Below, in pieces: positions 58,424 through 64,000 of a stretch of DNA of 64,000 nt. Where the stretch lies: contig OY720347.1 in the NCBI GenBank assembly GCA_963082975.1, positions 47,120,655 to 47,184,654 on the forward strand, given 5' to 3'. The notes below the pieces were generated by a model. It was given only the letters and a program-made list of their open reading frames with translations, made no database searches and was not told the origin of the DNA. Each line of letters starts with the position of its first letter. The first letter of the stretch is position 1. Origin of the DNA: Labia minor. Taxonomy: Eukaryota; Arthropoda; Insecta; Dermaptera; Spongiphoridae. Both the position numbers and the translations under genes were made by a program.

Positions 58424-60077
58424 CAAAATAAACAAAAGTTTGATTCTTCAATTGTCTGTGATAATGAAACTACGTGACGGATATAATTGAAACGGTAAGG
58501 AATGACACTTACTAAAAACAATTTTGTCAATACATTCGGAATGTCTAAAGACTTTTTAAACGGCTCTCTTCTTCTTATATTTTTGAGTTTATTCATTAAT
58601 TTATACGGATTAATTTATTTATTGAAAGGTGCCCAATGGATATTTATGCATATTTTGTTAAAAAAAAAACTATTTAATTTAATCAGTTTCCATGAATTTA
58701 AATATAAGTGGTTGGTCAGTCTTTCGGAACTAAACTTTATCTCTGAGAACAAAGGATATCATATAAAAAGCACTTAATATCAATTATAATATTTATAATT
58801 TTAAATTTAATAGATAATTAAATAATAAATGTTGCAAGATTTTCTTTTTATTAACAGCATGAATAAAGCTCTTTTAATTTTTTTGAAGACTTGTGAATGG
58901 AGTGTCAAGAAGACAATTAATATGTTTAATATCTGACTGTTAGATTATAATTTTATTATTACCAAGATCTCAAAAAAAAAAAAAAAATATATAAATTAAT
59001 ATATTTTACGTGTACAAAATATGAATATAAGTCTGGTAATCTGGTAATCTGATGGACTTCAAATTATCTATTTTTATATTTAGTTAATATTCAATATTGA
59101 AAGAAAAAATTTTAATTACAATTTGGTTATGAATTTTTTATATGATTCTCATGATATTATTCAAGTCATGACACAACCCATCCTATAATTGCCATTTTTA
59201 TAATTAACTATAATTCTAATTTGAATAAAAAAAACTGATATCTTTATTAATAAATAATATTGCATTCCTCTTTAATGTATATAATGTTAATTAATTTAAT
59301 TAAAACCTAAATGTCGTTTCTTTGAATAAAAAGATATACTTTATAATTTAAGATATAGGTAAAGAGTAATGAATTTCATTATCGTTATCTATAAATTTTC
59401 CAGTTATTTCATCAGAAATTTCTATATTTTGTAGAATTATTGTAAAACATCCTCCATCTCTTTTGCTTTAAGAGGGTATGTTTAGTAACAAACACCCTTT
59501 GTGATGCTTTTAGGAGTGCCGTTAATAAATATTATCCTTTATTAGAAGTACCGGATCAAGGAAACACGAAGATTGTATTCACATACAAAGAGATGCAACC
59601 GCGTAGCTATAATTATGAATTATTAGAAGACTAATTAAGACGAAAGACCAACTCAAACGTAAATCAATAGAAGTATATAAACTGAATAAAATTTACCTTT
59701 AATTTGGTTTTATTTAAATATTTAAACAAAAATGTAAATCTACATTTCTCATACATTTTTCATTGATACATATATTTCATATATACATTTTAATTTAAAT
59801 CAATAATATAATATTATCTAATTAATATTAAATATATAACAAAATCGGAAAAATTATTGTCCATTTATTCTAGAGTTTTTAATATTTTATTATAAAAAAA
59901 ATATAGAATTAAACTGTCGTATAAATATCGTATTTTTTTGATTTATTAATATTAAATTTTAAATTAATTTTCTTATATGAATACTTATTTAATAAAATTA
60001 CTATATTTGTCCTTTGCGCCTTCAGACTTATTATTATTAATAATTACAGGAATAGCATGGATTTTTATAAAAAAATA
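58424..60077. other. A+T-rich DNA, no gene seen
   Basis: A 91-codon ORF at 58502-58777 has a hydrophobic, low-complexity product that I do not recognise and that lacks promoter or splice support. A slightly richer patch at 59455-59650 has no recognisable content. Confidence 0.5.
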
Positions 60078-60080
60078 TGG

Positions 60081-60518
60081 GCTGTGGCTAGGCACAGAAC
60101 CGACCGATGATTTGAAATAAATTAATTTACTAACATTATATATATACGTATATATAGATAAACTATAAAAAAAAAATTTTAAACTTGAATTAAAATCACT
60201 AAATTATATTATATTAGTTTTTATTTTTATTTTAATTAATCAATTATTTATCACAAGTATATTTTAAGTGAAATATTTTCTGACAATGAATATAAAATTA
60301 ATACTTTGTAAACTAGCACTTCTGAATATAAACCAAAAGTTGATGAATTCATGCTACTGATGCATTAAGTAAATATACCGAATTTTATCAAAATCCATTG
60401 AGCCGTACAAGCTGTACAGGTCTATACGGACACACAAAGGGCGTACGGACATATATCATACTAAAATGTGAAATTTGGTATGAAAACAATACCTTCCCTT
60501 CATATCGTCGGTCGGTAA
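60081..60518 (-). mobile_element. HINE-C (Helentron-like), copy 2
   Basis: Reverse complement arrangement of copy 1: hairpin CTGTGGCTAGGCACAG at 60082-60097, ACCGACCGATGAT at 60099-60111, and the 5' terminal ATCGTCGGTCGGT at 60504-60516. The interior shares the CCAAAAGTTGATGAATTCAT, GAGCCGT and GAAATTTGGT blocks with other copies. It is about 80 bases shorter than copy 1. Confidence 0.8.
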
Positions 60519-60557
60519 AAAATTGTAAATAGATAATATTACTTTTTAGTGTATTTA

Positions 60558-60592
60558 TTTTACCGACCGACGATAGGAAGGGAATGTATTGT
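60558..60592 (+). mobile_element. 35-base HINE-C 5'-tip fragment between direct repeats
   Basis: Contains ACCGACCGACGATAGGAAGG and continues GAATGTATTG, matching the first ~31 bases of HINE-C copy 1. It is flanked by the 15-base direct repeat TTTTTAGTGTATTTA (60543-60557 and 60593-60607). Confidence 0.75.
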
Positions 60593-60607
60593 TTTTTAGT
60601 GTATTTA

Positions 60608-61695
60608 GTGTTCCATTGTTTTTTTTATAAATTAAAAATATATAATATAACCAATTTTATTGATCAAGCCAAAGATTGACTTTTCTTGATTTAAGAACAA
60701 ATCTTACTAATCTTTTTTGGAATATGTGGTGCATAATAATTAATCCTATTATCCACTGATCATGTGAAAATTTTTAAGCCCCAACATCATTGGGCTTACA
60801 CTTCTCTTTCAATTCTCTTCATCTATTTTTCCATTCTATCTCTTTTTTTATTCCATTTCTTTTTTAGTCCTCGTTCGAATATATTTTAATTTGTTTTGAT
60901 TCTAACACCATGTTTATTAATGCTATATTAAAATATTTCAAATGCATCTCTCCAGTTATAATTTCACTTCACAAACTCTATTCTCTTTTGTCAATTATAT
61001 CAAGAGTGCTTACAATAAGAACTTACGCTGACTTGGAGGTTCAACCGGAAGATCTATTTCGAAAATCGGACGAAATTTAGAACGAGAAGGTTTTGCTTAA
61101 TTTTCCGTGAATGTATATAACAGGATTCCAATCCAATTAAAATCTCTTGTTGATATTTATACTCTTATAAATTTTAAATTTGAATCAAATCTATTAACAT
61201 TAGTATTAAAAAGTTATAGTTTCTGAATTTTTGTAGCTTCTTTATTTAAATATATAGTTTTCAGCAACCTCCTGGTTCGAACTATTTAGGTTAAAGACAA
61301 TAAGACCATTGAAACGTTCAACGTTGGAATTAATCTTATCACATTAATGGATTAATATTACATTATTTTATTTATTAAATAAGTAAGAAGCTTTTAATTT
61401 CACACACAATCGAATTCAATTAAAGATTAAAACAATTTCCCACCACTCTTTCTTCAATATTACCCCTTAATTATAAAAATAATTTTTAAATTGTTTTTCA
61501 CTCATTATTTACTCATTTATTATATCTTAAATATGTATATTATACCTTTTAAAGTGTTAACCTTTATAATACAAATGTAATAAAGGACTTTTTATCATTA
61601 ATGTCAAAATTTCACTCTTAATCTGAATCCTTTACTTTTAATCTTTTTTGTATAATATATGTTTATTTACATATAATTATTTTTATAATATAAAT
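60608..61695. other. A+T-rich DNA, no gene seen
   Basis: No supported feature. A patch around 60990-61110 is slightly less A+T-rich. Confidence 0.55.
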
Positions 61696-61699
61696 ATAT

Positions 61700-61802
61700 A
61701 GTACCGGGACCCCGAGCCTCGGCTCGGTAATTAAGTTAAAAAAGAATAATTCATTATTATTGGGTTTGGCTAGTAATATTAATACCTGGGACCCCGAGCT
61801 CT
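61700..61802. repeat. Pair of ACCCCGAGC repeats with GC hairpin
   Basis: TACCGGGACCCCGAGC at 61702-61717 is followed by the rest of the palindrome CCGAGCCTCGGCTCGG. TACCTGGGACCCCGAGCTC recurs at about 61783. A GC-rich hairpin beside a short conserved tip in A+T-rich DNA looks like a Helitron- or Helentron-type 3' end on the minus strand (hairpin, then GGTCCCGGTACTA), present twice. No full element could be traced. Confidence 0.4.
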
Positions 61803-64000
61803 ATAAGATAAGATAAGATATGTATATAAGTATATTGAATATATTTTTAATACATAGGTAAATGAGATTACAAAAAAAAAACAATCTTTTGTAAAATATT
61901 ATTTGTTTTGTTTTAAGATCTATATAAAAATAATAAAATGAAACACCGCCAAGAAAAAGAATTTACTTTTGAAGGGAAAAATTACCAGCACCATTGTAGA
62001 GCAATTTTTCTTTTCTGGTGTATAAAATAGAAAAACTTTTTACATTTGTTCCAGACACTAAACGCAAAGTTTTACGAGTTATAACAGAAAAATTAAGGTG
62101 ATTTCAACAATTCAATATTATTAATGTATTGAAAAAAAGAATAAAAAAATATATATTTTCTGACTTGCATCTGGCTAATCAAATTGAATACTATATCAGC
62201 CTTTTAAATAAAAATTCATTATTATACAATCAATCATTTTAATTTCATATCAAATTCATTTTGTATCTTTAATAATGTAAACATATAAATATTTTAAATC
62301 TATTTTTTACCAGTTAAATCAAAAATTTAAAAACAAATGGAATTCGAATTGCAACTACTTAAGTTTACAGAAGGGTGCATTAATCAAATTAAATTCAACT
62401 CACTCTAGTTAATTTTTGTAAATTTTAGTAAAAAAAAATAAATTATTTTTTTAATTCTCAATATATTAACATAGATTTAATAGATTATTCACTAAAAAAA
62501 TTTAATAATATAAATAAATATACCTAGAACACTTTTTTTGGTCCTAGAAAGAATTTGAATTAGTTACCATACTTTCTATACATTTTTAAACTGAAATTTA
62601 CTTGGTCATATAAGTACAATTATTTAACCAAGGATAAAATATATAAGAATATACAATTGATTATTCGAGCTTTTCTATTAAAGTTTAAGCACAATTTATA
62701 GCTTTAATTGAGTTTTAATTATAGATCGAGTTCAGTTGAATATGGAAAAACCGAGTGAACAATTAAATAATCTACCAAATTCAAATTCCACAATAATTTA
62801 AAAATAATAATTCTTTTCATTTACCTTCTGTCAAATAATTATTATTTTAATTAACATTCTATCATCAACAGAAATATCTATTATCTATTATTATAACTCA
62901 CCGTTATATAGATTTATTCACCAGATCCACAAATTATAAAATCAAAAAAAAAAAAAAATATTAATTTTAAAATCCTATATTAATTAAATCAAACTTAATA
63001 TAATTTAAACAATCATTTTATAAAATATCTTTCCTCCTCGTTATTATTCCAAAAAATATTATTATATATTTGAATGAAAATTCAATTAAGTTAAATTTTA
63101 TTTTATGTTTAATGATAAATTTCCTATTAATTTTAATTTATTATTATTTATAGGAGTATAGTCATATACAGAAGCCGTCTAAAATTGAAACTTTGTAGTC
63201 TCACTTGTAAATATAAAATTTCTATAAATAGAAGATAGAGGATGGTCGAATACAAAACAAAATGATCTGAAGAATAAATAAACTAAAAATATCTATTTTA
63301 TAAGAGTTTTCGGCATTGCTTATCAATAATTATGGGAATATTACGATTTTAACGATGTGGAAAATGCTTGTCGAGTTATGACTTCTTACACTTACAACAT
63401 TTCATTTGCTTTTTAGTCTTCTGAGTCAAACTCATCGTTTTTAAATTCATAAAATCACTCGTGAGAATTCTCCCTTTTAAACTAGTTCACCATATACATA
63501 TTTCAAGAATGAGTTTCAAATGAGAATTTTTTTTTATAGGCAAATCAAATTTGGCTACAAATTCAACACAAAACTTTAAACCCAATGATTCTGTGATGAT
63601 GGTACTTCAAGATTATTATTACATTTTACATCTGACAATTTTTGCATATTTTCATGAGGGCAATGTTTATCAAACTTCTAAAACTTATTTGTACTTTAAA
63701 TAATATCACTTTTAAAAGAAACTACTGCTGATAATTTTTAGGTTTCTTAAATCCAAATAATTTTCGATTATTATGTTTTCCTCTTTGAATGTTACTCAGC
63801 TCGTATTTATAATATATAGAGAAACAAAATGGATTAATCCAAATTTATTTAGAAATTAAATTTTTATCAAAATATGTGTGAAAGATTCTCATTCTGTTAT
63901 ACTTATTATAATTAACAATTATTGATATTTTTCATAATGTTTATAGAAGTAGTTAATTATTTTTTATTCCAACTTGGTTGATCCCCCTCTTCATTGAACG
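61803..64000. other. A+T-rich DNA, no gene seen
   Basis: A GATAAGATAAGATA run (61806-61819) contains tandem GATA-factor motifs but has no visible gene near it. No coding region, repeat or RNA gene was recognised to the window end. Confidence 0.6.

Noticed and set aside
58502..58777. 91-codon ORF as a small membrane protein gene
   Set aside because: Hydrophobicity follows from T-rich codons; there is no family match, promoter or splice context.
61806..61819. Tandem GATA motifs as an enhancer
   Set aside because: Three motifs of GATAAG in A+T-rich DNA can arise by slippage; no nearby gene supports a function.

Overview
The window looks like a gene-poor, very A+T-rich stretch of a metazoan nuclear genome, most likely an arthropod. 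This rests on the base composition, the lack of bacterial gene organisation, and the mix of mariner, Helitron, Helentron-like, hAT, PIF/Harbinger, piggyBac-type, SINE and LINE-derived sequences. The species cannot be named from the sequence. No complete host protein-coding gene is visible. Almost every open reading frame of 60-150 codons is either a chance ORF in A+T-rich DNA or a piece of a broken transposase or reverse transcriptase.

Layout. 1-9 kb: A+T-rich DNA with one copy of a dispersed repeat (repeat E), a dead mariner transposase (3.48-3.96 kb), a Helitron 3' fragment (5.95-6.30 kb), a G+C-richer island (6.76-7.11 kb) and a tRNA-derived SINE with a clean target duplication (7.66-8.08 kb). 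9-17 kb: a Helentron-like element (HINE-A), a hAT MITE, a LINE tail fragment, and a 782-bp long-TIR, Mutator-like element inserted into a copy of an unassigned repeat (repeat B). 17.7-22.84 kb: a PIF/Harbinger-type element whose ends have been pushed about 5 kb apart by nested Helitrons and a mariner. 23-33 kb: a long inverted repeat, more HINE-A copies and a recent 620-bp duplication that makes a chimeric HINE-A. 33.7-35.2 kb: a degenerate transposon-like unit with a cysteine-rich coding tail, then another repeat B copy. 38-41 kb: two mariner deletion derivatives and two hAT MITEs. 40.75-44.04 kb: a second full-length Helitron, followed immediately by a 928-bp mariner with intact ends. 46.6-48 kb: Helitron-like and HINE pieces and another hAT MITE. 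50-64 kb: a possible promoter, a tiny piggyBac-type MITE, repeat B, a Helitron 3' fragment, a second Helentron-like family (HINE-C) and a mariner inserted in another mariner.

How the parts relate. Nothing here looks able to move by itself. The mariners keep their TIRs but have lost part of the catalytic core. The Helitrons have intact 5' TC and 3' hairpin-CTAG ends but no Rep/helicase, and they carry a decayed LINE reverse transcriptase segment. The HINE families have paired subterminal inverted repeats and 3' hairpins but no coding sequence. All of these would depend on enzymes encoded elsewhere. Several insertions can be ordered in time from nesting. Long stretches between the listed features are A+T-rich DNA with short (AT)n runs and no recognisable content. 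Boundaries of decayed copies are accurate to about 10-30 bases; TIR/TSD-defined boundaries are exact as read.
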